64,000 nt of DNA from Cotesia glomerata (taxonomy: Eukaryota; Arthropoda; Insecta; Hymenoptera; Braconidae): the NCBI RefSeq assembly GCF_020080835.1, contig NC_058158.1:11780001-11844000 (forward strand), read 5' to 3'. How positions within the stretch are numbered: the stretch's first letter is position 1; every line of letters begins with the position of its first letter. This document shows, one piece after another, positions 22,103 to 34,200 of the stretch. The notes under the pieces were generated by a model. It did no database searches and was not told the origin of the DNA. It saw only the letters and a program-made list of their open reading frames with translations. Position numbers and translations under genes: made by a program.

Positions 22103-25100
22103 TTTGAATAGTTATAATTGAAAATCATTTTGATTTATTATTAAAATAAAAATAATAATAATTTATTTATCTAAATTCATATTATAAATTTTTCTGTCAA
22201 TCATTAACAAAAACCTCAAAGCAAGAAAATTTTGAACAGAAAAAAAATAAAGAAGTTTAAATGTCAAATCTATGAGCTTCAACGAGTAGTGACATTTAAA
22301 GCTCGGAAAGTTTATTGATGTGTCTGAGGACATTGCTTTGAGATTTTCTCAGACGTCCATTTCCAGAGCCTCTCTCCCTCGGTCTTTCTCTGTATAACAG
22401 TGAACTCCAGTGATGATAAAGCAAATAGATAATACCAAAAGTTTAATTAAAAGTCGACGTCTGAATGACACATTTGATTACCCGAGAATTTAATTAATCG
22501 CTCTGCGACTCCCTGGACTCCGACAGAGGGAAAAGATCTGAAGTAGTCAAGCGAGGAGTTGTGCCCAACTCGATAAGTCGCGAATCGTTTTGGCTTTTGC
22601 TACCTTTACTTTAGTTTACAACTTTTATTCTGTCTATTCAGCTTTTTGCTTCACACTTTTCTTCTTACGCTCAGTGGATACTCTTCCGCCGATTGATCCA
22701 CTAACGAGAGATTAATTAGCAGAAGCTAAATTACCCGAGTGTAACGTCCACTTCTCGGTCCTCTTTTATACTTTACTCGTTTTGTAGGAAGAGAAGAAGC
22801 TACGCTGCAAGCTAAGATACATTAAGTACCTAATATGTGATAGTAATTACATACATAATTACATACGTCGACGCTCAATGTTATAATTATCCTCTTTTGA
22901 GAATTTATTGTTGATGTGAGTGATTTTTATAATACAAAATATATTTATCACTGCAAAAAGTCATTTTCTTTTGTAAATTTTTCATTACAATGGCAAGCTG
23001 ATATTTACTATTCATTATTTGCTATTATAATTTTAAACGTTGAAAAATATTTATAATTTAAATATTATTATTTATTTACAAATTACTCGAGCTATAAATT
23101 TAGATTCAACCTTTAGCAAGTGTCATTACTTGCTGCGGGTAATCGATACTTTAAATAAGTAATTATTAAAACGCGAGAAAAAATAAAATAAATACTTGTT
23201 AAATAAATATTTAAATTCTGCTTAAATAAATGCATTTGTTTTATTAATTCTACTCAAAGATATTTAGCAGTAATTCCAGTTAAATATTTATTAATATTTA
23301 TAACATTATTAATGATATAATGATTTATTGAATAGATATATATTGTAGACAATATGCTCGAGAGGAAGAGCTAATAAGAGTGATCACAAGATCTCTCCTG
23401 ATCTATCTAGCTTATGAACAAGTTGCTTAGTACGTTCCCGATGCTTTAATCTACAGTACCTATCCACTAAATTAAAAATATATAATCTTTTAAATGACAA
23501 CCGTGATTGTTTACCTCCGTGTATATTATTTAAATGTTATAAAATAGTCATTAAATTGTAAGTATTAAGTAGAGGGTGAGTTTGTAAATGGTTGATGCTG
23601 GCTGTAACTGTCTGGTAAATATTGTCACCTGTCATTGCAACGATTGTATTTTACCAGTCATTATTAATATTAATAAATTAATTCTATTAAGAGCTAATAG
23701 TTTTTTTTATTATACAGTCAATAATAATTAAATGAGTATCTAGAATACCATTAAAAATGAACGGTAGAAATCATTAGCATAAAATTCTCAGCATGTATTT
23801 ATTATTTATTATTCTCACCAGCGAATAATTTAAATAAATTAACCGGGAAACTAATAAACATAAATGTCTCTCCGGCAATAAATAAAGGGTAGAAATCAGC
23901 TGAGTAATTAAAGATTAATCGGAATGAAATAAAGTATTTATGTTTAGTTATATAATACCATAAAAATGAGAATAAATAAAATAAAATAAAAATAAGATAG
24001 ATGGAGGATTGGGTAAGATGATGTAGAACTCTGAATGAACATACTCGGCGTAGTATAAAATAAAATAAATGCCAGAGCAGAGTAGCAGCAATTCAATTCG
24101 TTGATACGTATCCATTCCCCGTCTACTGGAGAACTTATCGGTGGGTTTGCGTGCTGCATGCACAACCAAATAATAACGCGTTCTGTTAAATCTATTAGAT
24201 GAATCTTGGCGCAAGAGTTTTAACGATCGAACAAATCTCCAAGAGCAATCGCAATCTATTATTAAGACGTGATATTTTTTATCGGCATTCATTTTCATTT
24301 ATCTTTACCCTTCGATCCCAACCCATATACATAACACATAACACATACCATATTACAACACATATCACATATCACACAATATAATATATGACAGTAAATA
24401 AAAAGTTAAACTCTTCAGATAAAAAAATGAGTTACGGCTATGACAAAAATTTAAATGCCTTTTTTGAGGCCTAAGTTATTAGACGGATCGTTTTGTTTGT
24501 ATTATCAATTAAGAAGGAAGGAGGAAGTGCAATGCAGGAAGATTAAAACGAAATGACCGTTAAGAACGTTTTTGAAGGAGCTGAAGGAGAAAAAGCTTTA
24601 AAGAAGAAGAAAAAGAAGAAGACGAGTCACCTGGACTAATCATGTAAAATAATTACGTTTTGTTTTGGCGGTCGGGTCGTCACGCGATTCTCGGTGTGTT
24701 CGTGGATGAACTTTAGTGGTGATAAGATATTTATATATGTGTGTGTGTGTATGTATACAGCGAGGTGGTAAGAATATGAATAAGAAGAGGAGCAAGAAGG
24801 AGATTGAAGAAAGGACTTGCCGGGTTATTGCGGCGAGCCACACAAGTCGAGGTGGAGCTCCATCAACGCTCGTCACGCCGGCTCAAAATACCAGAGCTCG
24901 AAATATTCATGATATGACGTACCGAGGGCATCTCAAGAAATACGTCTTACACTTTATTTATTTATTTAGTAACTAACTCACTTGGTTGCTTGGATACTCG
25001 CTGCTAGCTGGAGCGTCTTATATTTTTATTTATATTTTTATTAGTCTTGGGTATTTTCAATACAGTTTTTGTGACTCCGTTTGTCTGAAGTTAAATTAGT

Positions 25101-27463
25101 GTTGTAAATAGATAAATAAATAAATAAAGAGAAGGAGGTATGAGCCCATTATAAAATTCAGTCCGCAAAGTTTTTATAAGTTTTATTGAAATGTATTTAT
25201 TTGGCGAGTAATAGACCAGATTTATTAAAAAACTCTGTCGAGACCAACAAATATTTGTTACAATTAAATCAATCGTTGTTTTCTTTGGAACAAATGGTTG
25301 CAACATCATTATGGAGTTATTATGTTAAAGAAAATGTTTGTTTTCGTGAGAAGATCTTTATTAATGGTTGATATGTATTTATTCCGGAGATATTTGAGAT
25401 AGATGGCTGCATACAATGTAGTCGTAAACATTACCAGGCAATAACCTGGTTTTCTAAATCTTTCACACCAAATCTTCGTAAAGATTGTTTTTCTAATTTT
25501 TACTTGGGTTTAAATCACGAAAAAGCGTAAGTGTTATTAAAATCGCGGGACTAGTTTTTTCCTTACAAAAAACACAACGGTCGGACCTTTTTTTCACGTA
25601 AGCTTTGATTAATATCATCTAAAGCATAATTCACAGCAATTCGTTCAATTCAATTGAAATAAATATATAAAACTATCTGATTCGTATAGTACCTCATGGT
25701 TTTTGTGTTACACCAACAAAATGTCATTTAAAACTATAGGTCCAACTTAATTATTCAAAAACAACTTTCACTCAATATTACCACTAATGTTGATTTGAAA
25801 TATATATCTGACGGTGCCACAGTGCGTTGGCAGTCGGCAATTTTCGGTAAATCGATCACTTACGATTCTCTCCGTAATTTGTCATTTCTCTATCCATCCT
25901 CATGGACAACGATTAGAGTTTTGCCAGTGGAACTGAGCCCACGCATTTTTCACTTTGTAATTTAACTCTATTCATGCTATCATTGCTTTAACTTTATTGC
26001 ATTGTCTGTTTAATAAATCCAGTTTAGCATCATCAGTTGGCTCTCGTAATTTATTATACTTAACAACTTTAACCACTGAAAATGTCTGTAATGAAAAAAA
26101 TTATTTTCAATAATAGTTTTCTTTGCTATTAATTGTCTCTCTAAATTAAATTAATTCAAATATTTTCATTTATTTCAAATGAAGTTATGTATCAAGTTAA
26201 TTACATAAAATGATTTATCAAACATCAATAAATCTTTTCACATGTTTGTTAGTAATCCATTTCTTGAATCCCAACAAAAGTGAATAAATCCTCCTATGAT
26301 GCAGAGTACAGATCGCAGAGCATGTATGCACATATATAATGATAAACATTTATTTGTCCATAGACGGACTATTTTATAACAGTAGCTCCGTCTCTGTCTT
26401 AAACTCAGATGTAACTCCTCAGCGGGAATTGTTGGGTGTGCGTATGTAAATGTGAAATGAACATAGATCAGCGAGTCGGGTTTAGTTGTGCGGCTGCGAA
26501 GTACAGTCGAGAGTCGAGAGTCGAAAGTGGAGAGTGGAGAGTGGAGAGAGTGTAGCCCAGCCCGTATACCGGCTACACTCTCTGGCACAATGGCAACTAG
26601 TTTTAATTACAAAGTAAGGTGAAGCGATCAATCATAATGATGTACGTGAGGCAGGCGCACCAGCTCAAGAGGGAGACCGAACGACGAACGAGGGGAGGTG
26701 CCCTGCTCGCGTACACTTTGCGTATAATTTACTGGCACTGGATATACCTGAAGTTATGCTATACCGAACGCTACATCCCCCTAACCCCAAACCTGGTCGC
26801 TGTCCCGTCCTTCTCCTTCTCTTTCTTCTTCAGTGCTTCTCCGTCTTCGTCTACCTTCTCCTTCTCTTCTATATATATCAAAGGATTTATACTCCTTGCT
26901 CTGCTTCCCTTCCTATTGTCCGCTGCTGCTCTCTTCTCTCTGCTCTCTTCACTTCTTTCCCTCAGCTCACAATAGTTTGTAGCTGTTGAATGTACAGAGT
27001 ATTGCTCACTTATTCAGCTCGGTGCTCGCGTTCTTGCTCACCAGATCATACGCGAGGGATTGAGTACAGAGCAAGCTATAACTCTCAACTTCGCGAAAAT
27101 ATCTCTGTACAGGATAGTGAGTCATGGTATTTACGATTGCTGGAGTCTCTCGGGTGAGATAAGACCGATATGCCCTACCTTTCATGTCGATACATAATAA
27201 CAACAACCTCTGTTCAAACAACTCCGCGGTGATTGTCTTATAAATTATTAATTTTATCAAATTTATTTTGTTTTATTACTTATCTTTACTCCCATTTTAA
27301 CGTAATTTGAATACAAAGTTTCTTTTGGTCATGATAACCTTTTGATCAAAATTACTAAAACCGAATTTTTTGTCACGGAACTTTATATGAACCCGTTTAC
27401 AGAAATCAATCAAAATTGCATAGTAAAAAATTGATGGTAATAAGCAGTAAAATCCTATTTTTA
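22103..27463. other. No gene recognised
   Basis: Alternating AT-rich and balanced DNA. Balanced blocks lie at 22300-22800, 24050-25000 and 26240-27260. A purine tract (AAGAAG)n lies at 24600-24625 and a short (TAAA)n near 25110-25130. Around 25090-26090 the minus strand has short stretches with protein-like composition broken by stops, which I could not identify. Confidence 0.4.
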
Positions 27464-27623
27464 ACTTCCCGCTAAGAAAATCGAAGATTTTCAAAAATCG
27501 GGAAGTTATTGTTTTCACCCCGTTTTGCAAAAATCGAGTTTTCATCAGATCTCGACGTTTGAAGGTCATAGGAAGCTTCCCTGACTACTCCCGCGAGGTT
27601 GTCACTGTGTCTGTATGTATGTA

Positions 27624-27638
27624 TGTGTGTGTGTGCGC

Positions 27639-27709
<71 letters not shown>
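27624..27709. repeat. (GT)n with internal (GC)n run
   Basis: GT repeat interrupted by a pure GC run at 27635-27653. It corresponds to the (CA)n tract of the other composite copies. The LINE fragment begins right after it. The GC run is a plausible Z-DNA former. Confidence 0.95.
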
Positions 27710-27713
<4 letters not shown>

Positions 27714-27715
27714 TA

Positions 27716-28745
27716 TTTTTATTTTATTTATTTATTAATAAAAAATGCCAAGGCACAGGCCAAATGGCAAGGTATGGAATACAATAATTCTTGTGGAACT
27801 GAAGATTTACAAAATAATACAATTTATACATGAAATTAACATGTGTAGGTATATAACAAACAAAACTATAAAGTGATATAAGAATGAATTAAGCTTAACA
27901 ATATTATAAATTTAAAAGTATATTTGGTAATAATTTATGATTAAATTTAATGAGATTTAAATTAAATGAGATTTAAATGTCCATTTCTTATTTGGAGTAA
28001 AAGTTAACTAACATCTTGTAAAAACTAGTTAAACAAAATAATATATCATAACATTGCACATAAACTTAAAAATATTAATCATTCTATAAGTCATTTGATA
28101 AAAGGTAGTTGAACAAATCCTTTTTGAAGACTTCTAATGAACTCGCATCTAAAACATCCGGTGGAAGTTTTTGCCATAACCGTATTGCTGATATAACAAA
28201 AGAATGTTCTAAGCCAGATGTTGTGAACTTAGGTATTAAAAAATTTACATTGTTATTTTTAATTGCGATTCTTTCTGAACGCCTAAAATCAACATCGATG
28301 AACATTTCTCCTAAATAAATAGGCTTACCGATAGTTAATGATTTATAAAAGTACGTTGTCGATGAAGTACAATTTTCTAGATTTGACTGACAGCCAGCAT
28401 AGTTGTTGTCTATAAAGCGTTATATGTTCATCTCGTTTTAAATTGTAAATAAATCTAATAGCACTATTTAAGGTACGTTGTAATTTTAAATCATTCTCAA
28501 CATTTGAATCAATAAGAACAACAGAACAATAATCAATTAATGGTAAAATAGTAGCCATAACCAATAATTTCCTTATTTCCCTAGTAAATATATTTTTTAG
28601 AATTTTTAAACAATATAGAGCAGAATTTATCTTTTTAATAATATAAGAGATATGATTTTTCCAGGAGAGATCATTGTTTATATATAGTCCAAGGCATTTA
28701 GTTGAATTTACATAAGGTAGTTCAATATTATCAATAACAATAAGT
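27716..28745 (-). mobile_element. 5'-truncated LINE fragment (CR1/Jockey-like)
   Basis: In minus orientation it contains the C-terminal part of a non-LTR reverse transcriptase, then about 350 bp of AT-rich 3' sequence ending with GGCCTGTGCCTTGGCATTTT and an (AAATA)n-like tail. The truncation at 28745 removes the catalytic centre of the RT and the endonuclease. It interrupts the composite repeat between its (GT)n tract and the TATAACTTTTGAACGG block. Which side carries a target duplication is unclear. Confidence 0.75.
28084..28744 (-). pseudogene. Non-LTR reverse transcriptase C-terminus, frameshifted
   Basis: Read from 28744 downward, the frame is open from the truncation point with no initiator and gives KCLGLYINNDLSWKNHI (the conserved FLGxxIDxxLxWxxHI-like block of LINE RTs), then LPLIDYCSVVL and LNSAIRFIYNL, typical of the CR1/Jockey thumb region. 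This frame stops at 28343. The following part, IGKPIYLGEMF through AIRLWQKLPPDV and FKKDLFNYLL, which is the usual end of such ORFs, continues in another frame to a stop at 28084. A frameshift between about 28343 and 28365 therefore breaks it. It lacks the RT catalytic motifs and must be inactive. Clade assignment between CR1 and Jockey is by resemblance only. Confidence 0.75.
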
Positions 28746-29254
28746 TATTGTTATGATACAACAAGTATATGAACCGCTTATAACTTTTGAACGGCTCATC
28801 CGATTTTATCGCGGTTGGTGCCATTTGAAAGAGCTTGGCCAAACTTAGATTTTAAGTATAATTTGGACCGATTCAGATCAGTAGATTTTGAGAAATCTTA
28901 AAAAAACTAAGAAAAAAAATTTTTTCAAATGTGGTTTTTTTTTGGATAACTTTTAAACAGCTTTACCGATCGATTCCAAAAACTAATCAGCTCTAGACAA
29001 TAAAAAACCACGTCGATCGCCACCAAGCTGGTCGAAATCGGTTAATTCGTTGGAGAGATATCGTAAACGAAAAAAGTGTTTTTTCGAAATTACTCCGAAA
29101 TTTTTGGTTCGATCAATTAAAACCCGAAAATTTTTTATAAAACTGATAAAACTGCGTCGAATGCCGCCAACCGCGTGGAAATCGGTTGATCCATTCAAAA
29201 GTTATTGCGGTTTGAAAATTCCAAAAGTAGTGTTCTATGAAACTTCTATCAGAC

Positions 29255-29350
29255 TTTTGAGCTCGAAGAGCTCAAATGCATAGAAATACTATCTCTTTAA
29301 GCTCAGCGAGCTAAAAATATCACAAATTATATTTTAAGCTCAAAAATCTC
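29255..29350. repeat. GAGCTC hairpin trio, decayed (right)
   Basis: CTTTTGAGCTCGAAGAGCTC, TTTAAGCTCAGCGAGC and a third, weakened TTTTAAGCTCAAAAATCTC repeat the spacing seen at 16487-16592. Substitutions have reduced pairing in the last two. Confidence 0.65.
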
Positions 29351-29499
29351 AAAAACGTCATGAGTACAATTTTAAGCGTCCATCCCGACAAGAAATTTCG
29401 TGAGGCATTGCCGAACAATCAATTCGGGGCAAGTTTGGCTTTCCGAACTTTGGCAAGCCTAATTCACGCCTTATTAATTCCACTGTAGGTAAGCCAAAG

Positions 29500-30190
29500 T
29501 TTGGCACTGCCGTAGTTTTTCCGAGCTACGCCCAAATTCGGCAAACCGAACTTCGGCAAATCTTTGGTAACTGTGATTTCATGCAAGTCAGACATACCAT
29601 TAGTATGTCAAACTTTGGACTGCCGTTGGTTTTCCAAGCTATGACCAAGTTTGGCAAACCAAACTTCGGCAAATCTTCGATAACCGTGATTTCATGCAAG
29701 TCAGGCATACCAATAGTTTGTCAAACTTCGTTCTGCCGTAGGTTTTCCAAGCTTCACCCAAGTTTGGCAAACCAAACTTTAGCAAATCTTCAGTAACCAT
29801 GACTTCATGCAAGTCAGGCACACCAATAGTTTGTCAAACTTCGTTCTGCCGTAGGTATTCCACACAGTAAAAAATTTTTCGTCATTGTGTAAAGTGTAAA
29901 AATGTTTGTGTAGAATTTAACATTTTACTATGTTGATTCAACACAGATTGTGTAAAAGAAGTCATCAACACAAATTTTTGTGTTAAATTTAACGAAAAAT
30001 TTTTTACTGTGCAAGCTACACCCAAATTCGGCTAATCTTCGGTAACTGTGATTTCATGCAAGTCAGGCATACCAATAGTATGTCAAACTTCGAACTGCCG
30101 TAGGTTTTCCAAGCTATGTCCAAGTTTGGCAAACCAAACTTCGGTAACTCTTCGGTAACCGTGATTTCATGCAAGTCAGGCTTACTAATA
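29500..30190 (-). repeat. 113-bp tandem array (right), interrupted by a MITE
   Basis: The reverse of the array anchor (GTGATTTCATGCAAGTCAG) occurs near 29573, 29687, 29800, 30047 and 30162. The third-to-fourth gap is larger by the MITE plus a small deletion. This matches the five units at 15800-16340. Confidence 0.85.
29863..30011. mobile_element. Complete 149-bp MITE inserted in the array
   Basis: Perfect 20-bp termini CACAGTAAAAAATTTTTCGT and ACGAAAAATTTTTTACTGTG. Neighbouring array units read TTCCAAGCT where this one reads TTCCA, element, CAAGCT, so CA is duplicated at 29861-29862 and 30012-30013. The interior is also self-complementary in part (AACACAAAAATTTGTGTT). There is no coding capacity. 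A relic of the same family is at 5488. Confidence 0.9.
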
Positions 30191-30660
30191 GTATGTCAAA
30201 CTCCCGACTAGAAATTGTAGTAAGGAATGCCGAAAAATTAGTGAGGGACAAGTTTGGTTTGCTTAAGTTAGGCCTGCCTAAGTTGCACCTCATAAAAACC
30301 AAGGTAGGCAGAACGAAAATTGGCATAGCGAAAATATTCCAAATTTGGTTATGATCCTAAAACTGTGTGGCATTGCCAAAGTCCGGCATATTATAGAAAT
30401 TCCGGACTGATTTGTAATAACGGTAACCATAAATAATTGCTGAAATTCGGCTTGCCAAACTTGGACGTAACTAGGAAAGTCTCATGGATTCCTTAAGTCT
30501 GATATATCATGGGAATGCCGAACTGGTTTCAAGTAACGATAACCTGAGTTTTGCCAGTTTGGAGCGAACTTGGCTTTCCGAATTTTGTCTACCCCAATTC
30601 GAATCTTATTTGTTTTAAATTAGGCAAGCCGAACATTGGTCGTGCTTATTAGTATGTTGA

Positions 30661-30755
30661 GGCACGAAGTCGCTCATCATCGGCGTAGCGTCGCGGTATG
30701 GTATAGGGCTCTCGTGTGTCGGGTACGGTGTTCGAGTCTCGAGTTCGACATGTAC
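30661..30755 (+). repeat. tRNA-like segment inside inner element (right)
   Basis: Plus-strand twin of 15308-15408: TAGCGTCGCGGTATGG then GGTGTTCGAGTCTCGAG. A- and B-box-like sequences persist, but the cloverleaf is poor. Confidence 0.4.
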
Positions 30756-31460
30756 GATTTTTAATAATTAATAATTACTATTAAGGCGAGTGTGAAGTAA
30801 AGTTAAGTGTTATGTGTGACTAATGTATCTAACTCCTACATCATCTCCTTTCCCCTTGACTTATCAAGTCTACCAATCAAAAAAAACTTCTTCACATAAA
30901 AAAACGCTCCAAAAAATAAAAATAAAATTACCGAAAAACTAAAATTAAATAATAAACAATAATATTAAATAAAAGCAAAAAAAATTTGTTTTTTTTTATT
31001 CACGAAATATTTGAGAAATTTAGTCCTAAATTCCATATTTATACTTAAAATAGTAAAAGTAGATAAAAAAATAAGCATTTGTTATTATTAATTTTCGCCT
31101 GATAATAAAAAAGCTAAAAACCAAGAAAGAATTAAATTTGGATTCTTCCTTGCGAATTTGGTTTCCGAAATGCTGCCTACTTAGGTAGCCAAATTCGGAC
31201 TGAATGAGGTTTAGATAATCACCAGCAAGTGTGGTTTCCAGACTGCAGCCTAACCAGGAAGCCAAGTTAGGCTGAGCCTCGCAACTGCGTTACATCCCAA
31301 ACTTCGGCCAGGTTTGGATGCCTCACTTACCGCAAGTTTGGAATTCGGCATGCCTTACTTACACCAAATCACTGCCTCACTGAAATTTCTAGTCGGGCAG
31401 GTATGGAATTAGCGGGAAGTTGTAGGGATGGCCTTTAGGGTGAACCGTTTTACTAATTTT

Positions 31461-34200
31461 TTTTTTCGGAATCTCTATTTTGTAGACGTAACAGAGTTAA
31501 GAAGTATTTGTTCCATGATAATATGGTGTTAAAAATTTTTTTCATAGATTTTGGTTAAGACTTTATTTCTTATTCATATCTAAATATTTTGATTACTTTT
31601 AAAAACTTTCAATAGTTATAAATATCAATCACAAATGATTTGTACATAATATTGTAATGAATTAACTATGCTTTCAATCATGATTAAATTGTAAAGATGA
31701 AACATCAATAGAATTTTTTACAAACGATAGAAAAATAAGAAATGCTAGTTTTTCCAATATTTTAAAAGGTATTCTTCCATATAAATATTGTTCACATCCA
31801 TTAAAAAAAAAAAAAATGATATTTACAGTTGATCGGATAAATTTTTGATTGATGTTTATTTATAATTTTTTTTTACAAACTTGCTTCATCAAGTACTGAA
31901 AAGGACAATTACAAAATCATTATCATTTCATAAATTTAAACAATTAAATGGTAAATTAAATCTACATAATTAAAGCACAATGATTGAAAAATACAAATAA
32001 AATGTAAATAAATTTATTCATTTTGTAAATTTTTAATAAAGTAATTATCTGTTAATATAAATTAAAGCAGAAGCATGTTCCCATTGCTGGTTGTAAGCAA
32101 GTCGAAAACCGCAAACACAGCATAACCCGGGTATTTCTCTGTCCATTATTTCTCTCTCTCCCAACCCAGGACATATTGCAGGATCAAAAGTCCAGAATTT
32201 TATCTCACATACGTTGTCTGTAGTCTGTCTCTTTCAGATTACTGACGGTTCTCATCAGCCCCTCAGCCTCGCTCAGCTGATCCTCGGAATCTTGGGCTTA
32301 CCCCTGTCTCTTGTAGCGTGGAGCTCCAGCGGCCATGTGTCATAGTTATCTATGCTTTTTGCTGGGAGACTGATTTAGAGCCGTCTAAGGACCGTGCCCT
32401 GCGAAAATTAAATAATTGCTAATTTATGGCGCGGATCGTCGCTCGATGGAGCCCCGGCGACGGCGTAACGCTCCTCCGGTTGTTATACACTCCATACTCT
32501 TACTCTTACTCTTACTCCATATACCGACTACCGACGAACAGAATAACGTCTCTCGTCTCTCGTTTTGAACGGGCCCGGGTGTGTACCAAGATAACGCGTT
32601 CTTGTGCAATACTCGTACACCATCGTTGCTTTTGCCCCTTTCCCTTCTACTTCCTCTTCCTCTTCCTATATTCTGAGCATCCCCGACCCGGAGTTATATA
32701 GACACAGAGACACCGCGACTAGCAGTGTGTGTGGATGGCACCAACCTTTTTGCCGACTTACCCGTTCTGAGCCATATTTATAGGCCACTTTGACTTTCTC
32801 GTCTATTCCTTTGTATCTACTTTCCAATTCCATCCAATCTCGAGGATTATTCTATCTCGTAGACAACATATAGATATAGATAAAGATAGAAAAAGAGATA
32901 GAGATGGAGGTACTTAGGGAAAGGGGCTGAATTACGGGGGTAAGTTGTTACAATTGGAATAACTCAGCGAGAAAAAAGATCAAAATATGCTAAGTACTCG
33001 ATGAAACGGTAAACAATACCGAACATACGCCATGTTAGGATGGCTGTCGAGATGTTTTTTATTCGCACAACCTTTTCATTCAATAAGTTAACATTTCTAG
33101 GGATGATAATAATTAGGTAAGTGTAGCGAGCCTTTTCATTGATGAAAATTTTCGTTGTATATTTTGCAGAATAATTGCAATACATTTTAACATGCACTTT
33201 CGATTCATCGCTTCGAAAGTCATTACAATTTTGTGCTTTTAGATAGTATATTTTATCTATTTGATTATGTTGAAATGTTTATTTGAGGATATTAGAAATA
33301 AATTTAACATATTTGAAGAAATTTTATTTACTTTAATAACTAAAGAAAAATATCATTTTTCAATTGTCTACTGCATTTCAGAAGTAACCATTGGTTGAGA
33401 AAATTACATTAAAAAATAGATAGATTTGTGATTATTTGTTTTGACTGATATTTTAATAAATCTATTATTGTTCATTTTATATTTTGTAAGTATGACTAAC
33501 ATGAGTTTTGTCTATAGTATATATTGTAAAATATTTCTGTTGATTGACATTTTAATTTCTTGATATGATCTGTTTCTTCTAATTATAATTGATGATTTTA
33601 TTGGCGGATCTTAAAAGAATCAAAATATCTTGAACATAATCAGTTCTGACGATCACTTTTAGAAATAATGTAGTAATTTTTAATTTTGAATTTTAATCAA
33701 TTGAAATCAATAATTAATTTTAAAAAGTTAGACTCGAATATATTTTTATAGAGCTGAAAATTTCAAAAATGGCAATAAAGTTAAGTAAACAAACTTCAAC
33801 ATGTTGTGCACATTTTTTCAATAAAACAATTAAATATTTTTAAAAAAAAAAAGAAAACAAAAATTCAATTATTTGTTATTTTATATTTTATTTATAGATT
33901 ACTTGATTTTACAAATTGTAAATAGACTTAAAAATTTTAAAGTTTAACAAATTATTTGAATAACAATTTTTGTACATTTGTATTGAGTAATACTTTTATA
34001 TATCATGATCATAATATACAATCTTAGATTAGAAATTGATAAAAATTCATTAGAATACTCAATATTCAGATTAAACATAATTATCAAAATAACTTATAAA
34101 AAAACGTCAATATAATTTTGTCTATTTCCCATTTAATCAACACTTCATCCATTAAAAGTGTACTTACAAGACTAAAGTACATTATCAACAGTAGTACAAA
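31461..34200. other. No gene recognised
   Basis: AT-rich on both sides of a balanced block at 32080-33200, which includes TACTCT repeats near 32500. No transposon or recognisable gene. Confidence 0.45.

Larger units (their letters stand above)
29384..31397 (-). mobile_element. Inner element with CCCGACTAG termini (right)
   Basis: Inverted copy of 14661-16446. It runs from CCCGACAAGAAATTTC at 29384 to GAAATTTCTAGTCGGG at 31397 and contains the tandem array and tRNA-like segment in mirrored order. Its flanks place the insertion a few bases away from the left copy's position in the host repeat. The 149-bp MITE interrupts its array. Confidence 0.75.
27464..31460 (-). mobile_element. Composite repeat, right copy (inverted, with nested insertions)
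   Basis: Inverted counterpart of 14611-17290. It starts ACTTCCCGCTAAGAAAAT at 27464 and ends GGTGAACCGTTTTACTAA near 31460. It is longer than the left copy because it carries a LINE fragment (27716-28745), a 149-bp MITE (29863-30013 with its duplication) and about 80 bp near 30380-30460 that the left copy lacks. Arms are similar but clearly diverged, so this is not simply an assembly fold-over. Confidence 0.75.

Noticed and set aside
27599..27787. Cys/Val/Arg-rich ORF
   Set aside because: Direct translation of the (GT)n(GC)n microsatellite and the end of a LINE fragment.
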